Part shown: in pieces, positions 1 through 10,492 of the stretch
How positions within the stretch are numbered: the stretch's first letter is position 1
Layout of the letters: each line of letters begins with the position of its first letter
Assembly (NCBI GenBank): GCA_902576815.1
Contig: CACGWQ010000004.1
Span: 1 to 64,000 of the forward strand
Direction of reading: 5' to 3'
Length of the DNA: 64,000 nt
Source: an uncultured Pelagibacteraceae bacterium
Lineage (GTDB): Bacteria > Pseudomonadota > Alphaproteobacteria > Pelagibacterales > Pelagibacteraceae
Notes under the pieces: model-generated
What the model saw: the letters and a program-made list of their open reading frames with translations, nothing else
The model's database searches: none
What the model was told of the DNA's origin: nothing
Program-made: the position numbers and the translations under genes

Positions 1-420
1 TTTAAAGTCGTTAAATTGCCTTTCTCTTTCAGCTTCTCTTACATTAAAACTTATAACTTGTTTTGCTGTTTGAGCAGCGATTCTTCCAAAGTCAAATGAT
101 GGGAGAGGTTGAAGAATTTCATCTCCAATTTTTTTGTCATTGTTAATTTCGTCTAATTTTTTTGCATCATCTAAACTAATTTCGATATTTGAATTTTCAG
201 GTTTTTCAACAATCAATAATTTCCTAAATATACCTATGTCACCATTATCTCTATTGATTTCTACTTTAATCTCATTTTCTGAACCAAATTTAGACTTGGC
301 AGCTTTCGCAATTCCATTTTCCATAGAATGTATTATCAATTCTTTATCAATAGATTTCTCAAGTGCTACTGCTTCAGCAATTCTCAATAATTCAAGTTTA
401 TCAGCTCTTCTATTTAACAT
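1..420 (-). CDS. nusA: Transcription termination/antitermination factor NusA, N-terminal part (3' end truncated by window edge)
   Basis: Reverse-strand translation from ATG at 420: MLNRRADKLELLRIAEAVALEKSIDKELIIHSMENGIAKAAKSKFGSENEIKVEINRDNGDIGIFRKL..., NusA N-terminal domain pattern. The + ORF 134-436 is its antisense. Confidence 0.9.
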   Translation of the reverse strand, partial: MLNRRADKLELLRIAEAVALEKSIDKELIIHSMENGIAKAAKSKFGSENEIKVEINRDNGDIGIFRKLLIVEKPENSNIEISLDDAKKLDEINNDKKIGDEILQPLPSFDFGRIAAQTAKQVISFNVREAERERQFNDFK

Positions 421-434
421 TTTTAATTTTTCCT

Positions 435-461
435 AAAAAAAAATGGGCCGAAGCCCATTTT
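435..461 (-). terminator. Intrinsic terminator downstream of metK (AAAATGGGC-UUCG-GCCCATTTT plus T tract on the minus strand)
   Basis: 9-bp perfect inverted repeat around a UUCG tetraloop followed by a T run in the metK direction. Confidence 0.85.
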
Positions 462-483
462 GAAATTTCAATAATGTTTTTGG

Positions 484-511
484 AATATATTTATTTTTAA
501 TTAATATTCAA
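484..511 (-). promoter_or_regulatory. Candidate sigma70-like promoter for nusA (TTGAAT-16 bp-TATATT)
   Basis: -35-like 506-511 and -10-like 484-489 on the minus strand, 16-bp spacer, between metK stop and the hairpin. AT-rich DNA makes chance matches likely. Confidence 0.35.
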
Positions 512-517
512 CTTTAT

Positions 518-1681
518 TTAGCCACTAAATAAGTATGATTTATCTGTCTTTTCCCATGAAAAAGAACCTTTGTCATCAGGAATTCTTCCGAAGTGTCCAT
601 AAGCTGCTGTTTTTTCATAAATAGGTTTATTTAATCCCAGCATTTCTCTTATACCTCTAGGACTTAGATCAAAGTTTTCATTAATTAATTTCTCAACATG
701 CTTATTTTTCTCTTCATCATTATCAAATAAATCAACGTAAATAGACAATGGCTTTGACACACCAATTGCATATGCAAGTTGTATCAAACATTTGTCAGCA
801 ATTTTAGATGCAACAACATTTTTGGCTAAATATCTTGATGCATAAGCGGCTGACCTGTCGACTTTGGTTGGATCTTTTCCTGAAAACGCACCTCCTCCAT
901 GTGGTGCGGCTCCACCGTAAGTGTCAACGATAATTTTCCTACCAGTCAAACCACTATCACCATCAGGACCTCCAATAACAAAATTTCCTGTCGGGTTCAC
1001 ATATATTTCCTTTTCATCCAATGAACTTAATAATTCTTTCGGTATTGATCTTTCTATATAAGGTTTTACTAATTCTCTAACTTGGGCTTGATTGACATCT
1101 GGAGAATGTTGTGTCGATATAACTACAGATTTTACTGATGATGGTTTTCCATCTTTATATTCAATTGTAATTTGGCTTTTTGAGTCTGGTTCTATATTTT
1201 TTAATTTACCAGATTTTCTATCCTCAGCCATAAGCCTTAATATTTTATGAGAGTAGTGTATTGGAGCTGGCATCAGTACGTCAGTTTCATTACATGCATA
1301 ACCAAACATAATTCCTTGATCACCTGCACCTTCATCTTTACTTCCTGATGAATCTACACCCATAGCTATATCAGCAGATTGAGAATGTAAGTGACTTTCG
1401 ACTGATGTTGCTTCTTTCCAAGTAAATCCCTCTTGATCATAACCTATATCTTTAATGCAGTGCCTTATTTTTTCTATCAAATCCTCTTTTCTTATTTCTG
1501 GACCTCTTACTTCACCAGCTAAGACAACTTTGTTTGTTGTTGTTAAAGTTTCACAAGCAACTCTCGATTGAGGTTCAGCTCCCAAATAAGTATCTACAAC
1601 CATATCAGAAATTCTATCACATACTTTGTCTGGATGACCTTCGGATACAGACTCGCTAGTGAATAAATAATCTTTTTTCAT
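518..1681 (-). CDS. metK: S-adenosylmethionine synthetase
   Basis: Full-length ORF with [22 protein letters not shown] and [19 protein letters not shown] motifs. Confidence 0.97.
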   Translation of the reverse strand: MKKDYLFTSESVSEGHPDKVCDRISDMVVDTYLGAEPQSRVACETLTTTNKVVLAGEVRGPEIRKEDLIEKIRHCIKDIGYDQEGFTWKEATSVESHLHSQSADIAMGVDSSGSKDEGAGDQGIMFGYACNETDVLMPAPIHYSHKILRLMAEDRKSGKLKNIEPDSKSQITIEYKDGKPSSVKSVVISTQHSPDVNQAQVRELVKPYIERSIPKELLSSLDEKEIYVNPTGNFVIGGPDGDSGLTGRKIIVDTYGGAAPHGGGAFSGKDPTKVDRSAAYASRYLAKNVVASKIADKCLIQLAYAIGVSKPLSIYVDLFDNDEEKNKHVEKLINENFDLSPRGIREMLGLNKPIYEKTAAYGHFGRIPDDKGSFSWEKTDKSYLFSG

Positions 1682-3198
1682 TTATTCTCCCTAATTTTTA
1701 AAATCAGAATGAAAATAATATAAATTAGAACAAAATAAAAGAAGATCTTATTACCATATTTAGCAAAGTAAGTATTATTTACACGTTTAATCTTATTGAC
1801 ATCAAAGTACCCTTTGCCAATAATATATTTAATAATTTGGCCTTTTGGATTAACAAAAGCAGATACTCCATTGTTTGTTGACCTAACTACATTTTTACCT
1901 TCCTCAATTGATCTGAAAATCGAATGAGATAAATGCTGAGTGGGTCCAATGGATTTACCAAACCACCCATCCTCAGAAATATTTAATATAAAATCGTAAT
2001 ATTTTTTATTTGGATTAATTTTTCCTGAATAAATAATTTCATAACAAATAAGTGGGATAAATTTTAATTTATCAATGTTCAAAATTTCCCTTTTATCATC
2101 AGGTGAAAATGATTGATATCCTTGGGTTATTTTTTTTAAACCTACTCTTTTAAAGAAATTTTCAAAAGGTAGAAATTCACCAAATGGAACTAGTTTATTC
2201 TTGTTATATTTGTACAATAATTCAGACTCGTTATTTAATACTACTAAGGAATTGTAAATTTTATTTTGTTCAATACTATTAATTCCCAATATAACATTGT
2301 GGTTTTTATTTAACTTTTTTTTAAAGATATTTTTAAATAATTTTAGATCTTTAAAATAAATACCAGTAATTATTCCCTCAGGAAAAATGAATATTTTTTT
2401 TTCATCTTTGTTCGGATCACCTAAATTAATTAATTCTTCAATATTTTTTTCTGTGTCTTGATTTGTTAAAAATCTTTCAATTGGTATGTTAGGAGAGACA
2501 ACTCGAATAGCAGTCTCTAAGTCATCATATTCTTTTTTTTCAAAATTTTTAATATTCAAATTTCCATATAAAAAATTTATTACTACTAAAATTAAACCAA
2601 AACAAAAAATAAAAATTTTTAATGAAGTTTTATAATTAAACAAATATATTATTGGTAATAAGAATATAGTTATCGAAAATAAGTTTAATGAGTAAGTGCC
2701 TATATGAGATAAAATTTGTAAAGAAGATAAGTTATTTGAAAGACTAAAAACTATTAAATTCCATGGAAATCCACCAAAAATAATACTTCTTAGATATTCT
2801 ATACCTCCAAAAAAAATCGAAAAAATTAAAATCGATGAGATTTTATTCTTTAAACTAAAAAAGTTGCATACAGAAGTAACAATGCCATAAAATATACCTA
2901 AAAATGCAGGAATTAATATTAGTGCAAATGGAATAATAAATTTAAAATTTACATCGAATGTCAGAGAGTGTGTAACCCAATAAAGATTAGAAATAAAATA
3001 ACCAAATCCAAAAATATAACCAAGAAAAAAAGGAATAATTTTTTTATTGGCATAATTAATCAAAATGTAAAGTAATATCGGAAATGTTAAAAAATTAATA
3101 AATACAAAATTATAAGGAGGTAAACTAAATGAAGTTAGTATACCCAAAAATAAACATATTAAATATATATAACCCTTTTTTTGTAGAATAGATTTCAA
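1678..3198 (-). CDS. lnt: Apolipoprotein N-acyltransferase
   Basis: N-terminal TM helices plus nitrilase-like domain ([33 protein letters not shown]). Confidence 0.93.
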   Translation of the reverse strand: MKSILQKKGYIYLICLFLGILTSFSLPPYNFVFINFLTFPILLYILINYANKKIIPFFLGYIFGFGYFISNLYWVTHSLTFDVNFKFIIPFALILIPAFLGIFYGIVTSVCNFFSLKNKISSILIFSIFFGGIEYLRSIIFGGFPWNLIVFSLSNNLSSLQILSHIGTYSLNLFSITIFLLPIIYLFNYKTSLKIFIFCFGLILVVINFLYGNLNIKNFEKKEYDDLETAIRVVSPNIPIERFLTNQDTEKNIEELINLGDPNKDEKKIFIFPEGIITGIYFKDLKLFKNIFKKKLNKNHNVILGINSIEQNKIYNSLVVLNNESELLYKYNKNKLVPFGEFLPFENFFKRVGLKKITQGYQSFSPDDKREILNIDKLKFIPLICYEIIYSGKINPNKKYYDFILNISEDGWFGKSIGPTQHLSHSIFRSIEEGKNVVRSTNNGVSAFVNPKGQIIKYIIGKGYFDVNKIKRVNNTYFAKYGNKIFFYFVLIYIIFILILKIRENK

Positions 3199-3641
3199 TT
3201 TATTTTATTTAATTTTTTAAATATTAAATTTTCTTGCTTCTTCATTAAATAATAATCCTTATTTTTTTTATGATCATGTCCCAAGAGATGTAAATAACCG
3301 TGTATCCACATTTTATCTAATTCATGATCAAAACTAGATGATTTTGCTCTTCTATTAATTATTTCAAAAGAAATCGCTATATCTCCTAAATATAATTTAT
3401 TTTTTAAATTAACTCTTAAAGGAAAAGAAAGCACGTCTGTTGAAACATTTTTATTTCTAAATTTTAAATTTAAGTCTTTCATTTTTTTATTATTAGTAAG
3501 CATCACAGTAAATTCTTGGTTTTTATTTTTAAAGGTGCTGAATTTTGATAATTTATTCAATTTTTTTTTGAAGTAAATTTCTGGTTTTTTTAATTTTTTT
3601 TCCCAAATTTTTTTATCTAGAACTATGTTGGCTTTAATCAT
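3195..3641 (-). CDS. ybeY: Endoribonuclease YbeY
   Basis: Zn-binding motif HGYLHLLGHDH. Confidence 0.95.
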   Translation of the reverse strand: MIKANIVLDKKIWEKKLKKPEIYFKKKLNKLSKFSTFKNKNQEFTVMLTNNKKMKDLNLKFRNKNVSTDVLSFPLRVNLKNKLYLGDIAISFEIINRRAKSSSFDHELDKMWIHGYLHLLGHDHKKNKDYYLMKKQENLIFKKLNKIN

Positions 3642-4649
3642 TAATCTGAATTTTTATCAGAATAAGCCTTGACTATCTTGGAAACTAGCGGGTGTCTTAC
3701 AACATCAGTATGATCGAAATCTACTACAGATATCTCCTTTAAATGACCAAGTAATTTTTTTGATCTATTTAAACCTGACATTGTTTTATTAGGTAGGTCT
3801 ATTTGAGAAGGATCACCGTTAATAACTATTTTAGAATTTTCACCAATTCTTGTTAAGAACATTTTTATTTGAGTATCAGTTGCATTTTGTGCTTCGTCAA
3901 GTATTGCAAAAGAATTTTTTAAGGTTCTTCCCCTCATGAAAGCGAGTGGTGCAATTTCAATATCTCCAACTTCTATTTTTTTTTGAATTTTTTCAAAATC
4001 TAATAAGTCATATAATGAATCATAAAGAGGTCTCAAATAAGGATCAACTTTTTCCCTCATATCTCCTGGTAAAAAACCCAATCTTTCTCCTGCTTCCACT
4101 GCTGGTCTAGATAAAATAATTCGCTCTATTTTTTTTTTCGAGCAACATTGTTAAGGCAACTGCTACAGCTAAAAAAGTTTTACCAGTTCCAGCTGGTCCT
4201 GCAGAAATAACAATATCTGATTCTTTTAAAGCCCTTATATAATTTTTTTGTTTCTCTGATCTTGGTATTACAGATTTTTTTGGAGTTTTTATTATGTATT
4301 CAACATTTCCACTTTTATTTGTGACTTTTTCATCAATCATAAATTTATTTATTGATGATTCTATATCCTTTTTTTCTAATGTTCCATTATTTAAAAATTG
4401 ATCTACAAGAAATTGGATTGCATTCTTTATTATTTCATTTTTTTCAGGAGTGTTTTTTAATAAAATTGAGTTTCCTCTAGAGTAAATGCTAGTATTTGTG
4501 ATTTTTTCTAATTCTTTTAAATTATTATTAAATTCTCCTAAAATACCTAGAAGTAATTCATTGCTTTTAAATACAATACTTAAAGAATTGTTTTCTGAAT
4601 ATACGTATTTTAAATCAGGATTAAGTTTTGATTTTGCAAAATTTTTCAA
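3641..4649 (-). pseudogene. phoH: PhoH-like ATPase split by a frameshift (ORFs 4107-4649 and 3641-4099)
   Basis: N-terminal ORF has the Walker [27 protein letters not shown]-terminal ORF continues [26 protein letters not shown]. Frames diverge at a run of 10 T (A on coding strand) at 4129-4138. Confidence 0.85.
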
Positions 4650-4650
4650 A

Positions 4651-5982
4651 TTATGCTGCTTTCATTTCATCTATCACTTTACCAAATAAAGAATTTTGAT
4701 TACTCTTTTTGATATTAACTTTAATTAATTTGCCAATATGACTTTCATTACCATCAAAAATTACTGAATTTAAATATTTATTTCGTCCGAAAAATTTGTT
4801 TTGTTTTTTAAGTTTATTTTCTACAAGCACCTCTAACGTTTTGCCCTCAAAAGATTTATTCAACTCTATTTGATTACTAAATAATTTTTCTTGAATAGTT
4901 ATTAGTCTATTTTTATGTTTATCTTTATCAATAATCTCTAGTTCTGCAGCCTTTGTTCCTGGTCTTGGACTAAAAATAAAAGAGAATGAATTTATAAATT
5001 TAATTTTATTAACTAAATTTATGGTTTCTTTAAAATCATTTTCCGTTTCTCCAGGGTATCCAATAATAAAGTCACTAGAAAATTTTATATCAGGATTAAT
5101 TTTGATTAATTTTTCATAAATATTTAAATAATATTTTACAGTATGCTTTCTGTTCATCATTTTTAATATTCTGTCAGAGCCACTTTGAACTGGTAAATGA
5201 ACAAAAGGCATCAATTTTTTTGAATTCTTATAACATTCAATAAGATCATCTGTCATATCTTTTGGATGAGATGTGGTATATCTAATTCTACTAATTTCTG
5301 TATATTTGCTTAGTGTATTAATAAGATCTGACAGTCGGTACTCTCTGGACCCATCTATATAGGAATACGCATTTACATTTTGACCAAGAAAAGTTATTTC
5401 TCTAGATCCGTTCTTTATCAATCTCTCAGCTTCATCAATAATACTTTTAAATGGTCTAGAGTATTCTGGTCCTCTAGTATAAGGAACAACACAAAAATGA
5501 CAGAACTTGTCACAACCTTCCTGAATTGTTAAAAAGGAGGAAACTTTAGAATTGTTGTTTTTAATATCGTCGAAATATCTAAATTTAGAAACAGAGTCAA
5601 ATTCTGTTTCCTCAACTTTATTTTCTACCTCATAATTCTTTAAAAGATTATTTATTTTTTGATATGATTGAGGACCTATAACCAAATCAATATATTTTTC
5701 TCTATTTAGCATCTCTGTATTTTCCGCTTGAGCAACACAACCTGCTACCACCATTATGGGTTTTTTTTTATCTTTATATAATTGCTTTACCCTACCAATC
5801 TCATGGTAAACTTTATCTTTAGCTTTATCTCGTATGTGACATGTGTTTAAAATATAACAATCAGCATCACTTTGATTTTCGGTTTTAATATATCCTATAG
5901 ATTTGACAGCATCGTATATTCTATTAGAATCATACTCATTCATTTGACAACCAAATGTCTTTATAAAAACTTTTTTTTGCAT
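4651..5982 (-). CDS. miaB: tRNA-2-methylthio-N6-dimethylallyladenosine synthase
   Basis: KTFGCQMNEYDS, radical-SAM motif CDKFCHFCVVPYTRG, TRAM domain end. Confidence 0.96.
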   Translation of the reverse strand: MQKKVFIKTFGCQMNEYDSNRIYDAVKSIGYIKTENQSDADCYILNTCHIRDKAKDKVYHEIGRVKQLYKDKKKPIMVVAGCVAQAENTEMLNREKYIDLVIGPQSYQKINNLLKNYEVENKVEETEFDSVSKFRYFDDIKNNNSKVSSFLTIQEGCDKFCHFCVVPYTRGPEYSRPFKSIIDEAERLIKNGSREITFLGQNVNAYSYIDGSREYRLSDLINTLSKYTEISRIRYTTSHPKDMTDDLIECYKNSKKLMPFVHLPVQSGSDRILKMMNRKHTVKYYLNIYEKLIKINPDIKFSSDFIIGYPGETENDFKETINLVNKIKFINSFSFIFSPRPGTKAAELEIIDKDKHKNRLITIQEKLFSNQIELNKSFEGKTLEVLVENKLKKQNKFFGRNKYLNSVIFDGNESHIGKLIKVNIKKSNQNSLFGKVIDEMKAA

Positions 5983-5985
5983 GAA

Positions 5986-6405
5986 TTACTTTTTTTTGAT
6001 ACCGTATAATTCCAATTTATGATCAACTAATTTATAACCATATTTATCAGCTATCTTCTTTTGTAATTCTTCAATCTCTTCGTCAACAAATTCTATGATT
6101 TCTCCTGTTTTGATGTCAATTAAATGATTATGATCATCATTTAATTCATATCTTGCTTTGCCAGATTTAAAATCATGTTTTGTTAAAATACCTGCTTCCT
6201 CGAATAGTTTGACTGTTCTATAAACTGTAGCAATGCTGATTTTTGAATCTATTTGAGAAACTCTATTATATAATTCGTCTACATCTGGATGGTCTGACTC
6301 TCCGTATGTTTTCTTCGATTCAGATATTACTCTAGCTATAATCCTTCTCTGATCTGTGAGCTTAACTCCATTTTTTTGACATTTTTCTTCAATAGTTTCT
6401 AGCAT
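5986..6405 (-). CDS. fur: Fur-family transcriptional regulator
   Basis: LTDQRRIIARVI...VSQIDSKISIATVYRTVKLFEEAGIL, FUR winged helix. Confidence 0.9.
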   Translation of the reverse strand: MLETIEEKCQKNGVKLTDQRRIIARVISESKKTYGESDHPDVDELYNRVSQIDSKISIATVYRTVKLFEEAGILTKHDFKSGKARYELNDDHNHLIDIKTGEIIEFVDEEIEELQKKIADKYGYKLVDHKLELYGIKKK

Positions 6406-6413
6406 GCTTTATT

Positions 6414-6791
6414 TTAACTCGAGTAAAGGGGTTTAATCAAATTAATATTTGTAAAATTTTTTTTATCAATTTTGACTAATTCGTTAATGCTTTTATTTTC
6501 CAAATGTTCACTCAAAAATCCATATAATTCAATATTTTTTGCAAAGGCAACACCTTTAGCAATTGCAATTGAATTTCTAATACCCGAAACTTTTCCGGGG
6601 CCTTGGTTGACAAATATTTGATTAATTTTGTCTAAATTTAAATAATGTTCATTTAAAAAATCTATTATCAATAACATTATCCTATCAAAGTTTTCTCTAC
6701 TGTTTGTATGTGTGGTAGTATAAGTTTCTAAATTAGTTATGAGTGAAAAAAAAATTTTATCATTTGCAGCATTTATTACTAAAATATTCAT
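6414..6791 (-). CDS. tsaB: tRNA threonylcarbamoyladenosine biosynthesis protein TsaB (short form)
   Basis: MNILVINAAND...INQIFVNQGPGKVSGIRNSIAIAKGVAFA. Likely start is internal M at 6791, not the ORF start at 6875. Confidence 0.8.
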   Translation of the reverse strand: MNILVINAANDKIFFSLITNLETYTTTHTNSRENFDRIMLLIIDFLNEHYLNLDKINQIFVNQGPGKVSGIRNSIAIAKGVAFAKNIELYGFLSEHLENKSINELVKIDKKNFTNINLIKPLYSS

Positions 6792-7791
6792 TTTTTCTTT
6801 TATTTTTTTAAACTCTAAAGCCGAAGTAGTAAACAAAAAATATTTTAAGGATGAGAAGGGTATTTTAAGCATCATGTATCACAGATTTGAAGAAAACAAA
6901 TACCCATCTACAAATATTAAATTAGAAATATTCAAAAAACACATAAATTTAATAAAAGATAATAATCTCGATTTTTACAACCCAGGTGAATTTACCAAAA
7001 GTTTTAATAAAGTTAAGATGCAAAAGAAAATTTTATTAACAGTTGATGATGCGTTCATATCATTTTATGAAAAGGCTTGGCCAATTCTAAAACGAGATAA
7101 AATCCCTTTTATTTTATTTGTTTCAACAGAAACAGTTGGAAACAAAGGTTATATGAATTGGAAACAAATTAAAGAAATTGAAAAAGAAGAGTTTGCATAC
7201 ATAGGTAATCATTCACACTCTCATGATTATCTAACCAAATTTACTTTTAAAAAATTTGTTGAGGATATTGAAAAATCTATTCAAATCTTTAATAGTAAGT
7301 TAGGATATAATCCCTCTTTTTTTTCTTATCCATTTGGTGAATACAATCTAGAACAGAAAAATTTTATCTCAAAAAATTTTAGATTTGCCTTTGGTCAACA
7401 TTCGGGCGTTATAGATTTAAATAAAGACGCATACGAATTGCCAAGGTTCCCAATTAATGAAAAATATGGTGAGATAAAAAGATTTAAAGAAGTCATATCT
7501 TATTTGCCACTTCAATATAAAATTGTTAAACCTGAAAATAAGTTTATGAATGAAGAGAATAATCCTCCAAAAATGATTATAGAATTTTTTGAAGATCAAA
7601 AAAATTTGGAAAATATTAATTGTTTCTCAAACGAAGGATCAAAATGGCAAAAGACGAATATCGTATTAACTAAAAATGTATTGTATATTAGATTTTCAGA
7701 AAAATTCTCTGGAAGAAGAGGAAGAATAAATTGTTCTCTAAAAGATAAGGAAGGTTGGAGATTTGCAGGTTTTCAATTTGTTCAAAACTAA
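6739..7791 (+). CDS. Secreted polysaccharide deacetylase-family protein
   Basis: N-terminal hydrophobic segment; LTVDDAF, IGNHSHSHDYL and SYPFGEYN motifs of the NodB/CE4 fold. Confidence 0.85.
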   Translation: MSEKKILSFAAFITKIFIFSFIFLNSKAEVVNKKYFKDEKGILSIMYHRFEENKYPSTNIKLEIFKKHINLIKDNNLDFYNPGEFTKSFNKVKMQKKILLTVDDAFISFYEKAWPILKRDKIPFILFVSTETVGNKGYMNWKQIKEIEKEEFAYIGNHSHSHDYLTKFTFKKFVEDIEKSIQIFNSKLGYNPSFFSYPFGEYNLEQKNFISKNFRFAFGQHSGVIDLNKDAYELPRFPINEKYGEIKRFKEVISYLPLQYKIVKPENKFMNEENNPPKMIIEFFEDQKNLENINCFSNEGSKWQKTNIVLTKNVLYIRFSEKFSGRRGRINCSLKDKEGWRFAGFQFVQN

Positions 7792-8879
7792 ATTAATTTT
7801 TTTGTTTTTCTGCTAGTTGGCATTACTTTTACATCATCAAAATCAGTTAGTGAGTTTTGATTTATAATTTTTTTTAATACTTCAATATATTCTTGTCCTG
7901 TCTCTGCATATTTATCTAAATAATTTACCAGTTTTAAGCTATCCAATTTATCATTGTTATCTCTCTGTATTGCTCTTTCTTTTCTAAATTTAATATAACT
8001 GCTATGTGTATTTAAATTTCGTTGATATGCTCGAACAGATGCTTTAAGCACTGAAAACTTTGCAACTTTGTGTTTTGCATCTTTATCTACTCCTGCTGGC
8101 CTTATTCCCTCACCAGTCCAGGTCCATTGCCCAAATAATGCATTACCTTCTTGAGCAAATCTCGATGTACCCCAGCCAGTTTCTTTAGCAGCTTGAGCAA
8201 TAGCTAAAGATATGGGTATTTCATCCATTCTTATTTTTAAAGAATAAAAGTCTCCATCATTTAGACCATATTGTTTAAATTTTTCATTAAGCCATCTTTT
8301 TTCTTTTTTTGTATTAATATTTTTTGCTAAAATTTCAAATAGTTTAACTCTATCAAGCCTAATTTTAGCATTTTCCTCTACTATTAATGGTAGGATAATT
8401 TGAATAAAGAGTTTCTTTCTTTTTTCTGAGCTCTCTATATTTCTAATTTCTCTTGGAAGATGATCAATTTTATTGCCAATGTTTACCAACTTAGTTTCTC
8501 TAACTTTTTCTAAATTATAATTAGTATCTTTAAATAATTGTTCTATTGTTCTTGCATCAAATCTTATTGAATTTTTTCCTTCATCGTCTGTATTAAAAAA
8601 GTCAATGTCAGCAAAAATATTTTTTAAGTTTAATTTTTTTGTTTTAGACTCCGTCTCTGAGTTAATTATTTTTTTTCTTTTCTCTAATTCTTGATCAAAA
8701 TTTATTCCAGCGTTTGAAATAATATCTCTTTTGAAATTTAAATTTTTAACTAGAAAGTTATTTACTGTTGGCAGAGAAAAAAATGAGAAAATCACCAAAA
8801 GACTTATTGCTGAAAATCTATATATATTATTCTGTCTTTGTCGCTCTCTAATATTTTTATTTTTTTTACGTTTAACCAT
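7788..8879 (-). CDS. Bax/FlgJ-like glucosaminidase-domain protein
   Basis: ISLAIAQAAKETGWGTSRFAQEGNALFGQWTW...SVRAYQRNLNTHSSY. Confidence 0.85.
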   Translation of the reverse strand: MVKRKKNKNIRERQRQNNIYRFSAISLLVIFSFFSLPTVNNFLVKNLNFKRDIISNAGINFDQELEKRKKIINSETESKTKKLNLKNIFADIDFFNTDDEGKNSIRFDARTIEQLFKDTNYNLEKVRETKLVNIGNKIDHLPREIRNIESSEKRKKLFIQIILPLIVEENAKIRLDRVKLFEILAKNINTKKEKRWLNEKFKQYGLNDGDFYSLKIRMDEIPISLAIAQAAKETGWGTSRFAQEGNALFGQWTWTGEGIRPAGVDKDAKHKVAKFSVLKASVRAYQRNLNTHSSYIKFRKERAIQRDNNDKLDSLKLVNYLDKYAETGQEYIEVLKKIINQNSLTDFDDVKVMPTSRKTKKLI

Positions 8880-8907
8880 TTCTATTAATATAATTATTCT
8901 TGATTAA

Positions 8908-9450
8908 TTATACAGCCAAAACTTCTTTTACTTCAGGAATATAATGACAAAGTAAGTTTTCTACACCTTTTTTTAAAGTAAGAGTTGAAGATGGGCAACC
9001 TGAACAACTTCCTTTTAACAAAACTTTAACCTTACCATCTTTAAATTCTTTGAATTTAATATCCCCACCATCTCTGGCAACAGCAGGTCTAATCTTAGTA
9101 TCTAAAATTCTGATTATTTTTTTTTCAACTTCTGAATAATTTTGGAATTGCTCTTCTTCTTCAGTCTTATCGATAATACATGTGTTGCCATTTGCATAAT
9201 GTTCATTCACATACGATATTACAATATGTTGGATATCTTCCCATTTTTTATTCTCTTCTTTATTAATTGAAAAAAAATCTTCTCCTAAAAATACTCCAGT
9301 AACTCCATTTATTTGTAGTATGTTCTTTATTAATAAATTATTTGTATCTTCCTGATTTAAAACTTCTAAAGGACCATTATTAGATACCTTCCTACCAGGT
9401 AAAAACTTTAATGAATTTGGGTTTGGTGTATTTTCGGTTTGTATAAACAT
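8908..9450 (-). CDS. NifU/NfuA-type Fe-S scaffold protein
   Basis: MFIQTENTPNPNSLKFLPG (Nfu N-terminal domain) and GSCSGCPSSTLTLKKGVE (CxxC). Confidence 0.93.
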   Translation of the reverse strand: MFIQTENTPNPNSLKFLPGRKVSNNGPLEVLNQEDTNNLLIKNILQINGVTGVFLGEDFFSINKEENKKWEDIQHIVISYVNEHYANGNTCIIDKTEEEEQFQNYSEVEKKIIRILDTKIRPAVARDGGDIKFKEFKDGKVKVLLKGSCSGCPSSTLTLKKGVENLLCHYIPEVKEVLAV

Positions 9451-9487
9451 ATGTTTTATATAATATTTATTTCAAAATATTAAATGA

Positions 9488-10489
9488 TTAAAAACCAACT
9501 ATTTCTTTTATTTTTTTAACTTTTTTAGAAGAAATATCCTCTGCTTTTGCTGCACCATCCTCTAAAATTTGGTCTATATAATTTTTATCTGACAACAATT
9601 TTTGTATTTCTTTTGATATAGGTGATAGTTTAGTCACAATTATTTCAGATAGTTTGTTTTTTAAATCAGAAAAATTTTTTCCCTCAAATTCATTTAATGT
9701 ATCAGTAATATTTTGATTACTTAAGCTAGAATAAATACCCATCAAATTTTCTGCTTCGGGTCTACCTTTAAGTCCGTCTTCATTTCCAGGTAAAGTATCA
9801 TTATCTGTTTTTGCTTTTTTTATTTTGTTGATAATTTGATCATCAGTATCTGTTAAATTAATCCTACTTCCTTCAGCAATATCTGACTTACTCATTTTTT
9901 TTGTGCCATCCTTCAAACTCATTATTCTTGAGAAATGTTTTTGTATTAGAGGCTCAGGAGGTATTAGGAGATCTGGACATTTATATTCGTTATTAAATTT
10001 TTGAGCTATATCTCTGCAGAGTTCTAAATGCTGTTTTTGATCATCTCCAACTGGCACATGAGTAGCATCATATAAAAGAATATCAGAGGCCATTAGAACT
10101 GGATAAATGTATAAACCAACACTAGCTTTTTCCTTGTCTTTTCCGGCCTTCTCTTTAAATTGTGTCATTCTATTGAGCCATCCCATTCTAGCAACACATC
10201 CTAAAATCCAAGAACCCTCAGAGTGTGCAGGTACTAAAGATTGATTAAAAATTATGCTATTTTTTGGATCAATTCCGCTTGCAATAAATGCTGCTGCAGT
10301 TTCTCTAATATTATTTTTTAACTCTATCGGATCTTGCATTACAGTAATGGCATGAAGATCAACAACACAAAAAATGCAGCTGTTATCTTTATTATTTTGT
10401 AAATCAACAAAATTTTTTATTGCACCTATATAATTACCAAGATGTAAATTTCCTGTTGGTTGAACTCCAGAAAAAATTTTTTTAGACAT
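9488..10489 (-). CDS. trpS: Tryptophanyl-tRNA synthetase
   Basis: [17 protein letters not shown] (HIGH region) and KKMSKSD (KMSKS). Confidence 0.97.
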   Translation of the reverse strand: MSKKIFSGVQPTGNLHLGNYIGAIKNFVDLQNNKDNSCIFCVVDLHAITVMQDPIELKNNIRETAAAFIASGIDPKNSIIFNQSLVPAHSEGSWILGCVARMGWLNRMTQFKEKAGKDKEKASVGLYIYPVLMASDILLYDATHVPVGDDQKQHLELCRDIAQKFNNEYKCPDLLIPPEPLIQKHFSRIMSLKDGTKKMSKSDIAEGSRINLTDTDDQIINKIKKAKTDNDTLPGNEDGLKGRPEAENLMGIYSSLSNQNITDTLNEFEGKNFSDLKNKLSEIIVTKLSPISKEIQKLLSDKNYIDQILEDGAAKAEDISSKKVKKIKEIVGF

Positions 10490-10492
10490 ATT

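Noticed and set aside
134-436. Plus-strand ORF of 100 aa
   Set aside because: Antisense to the well-supported nusA N-terminus; low-complexity Ser/Leu/Ile composition typical of AT-rich antisense frames.
1678-1740. SAM riboswitch upstream of metK
   Set aside because: metK overlaps lnt by 4 bp, leaving no 5' leader in which a riboswitch could reside.
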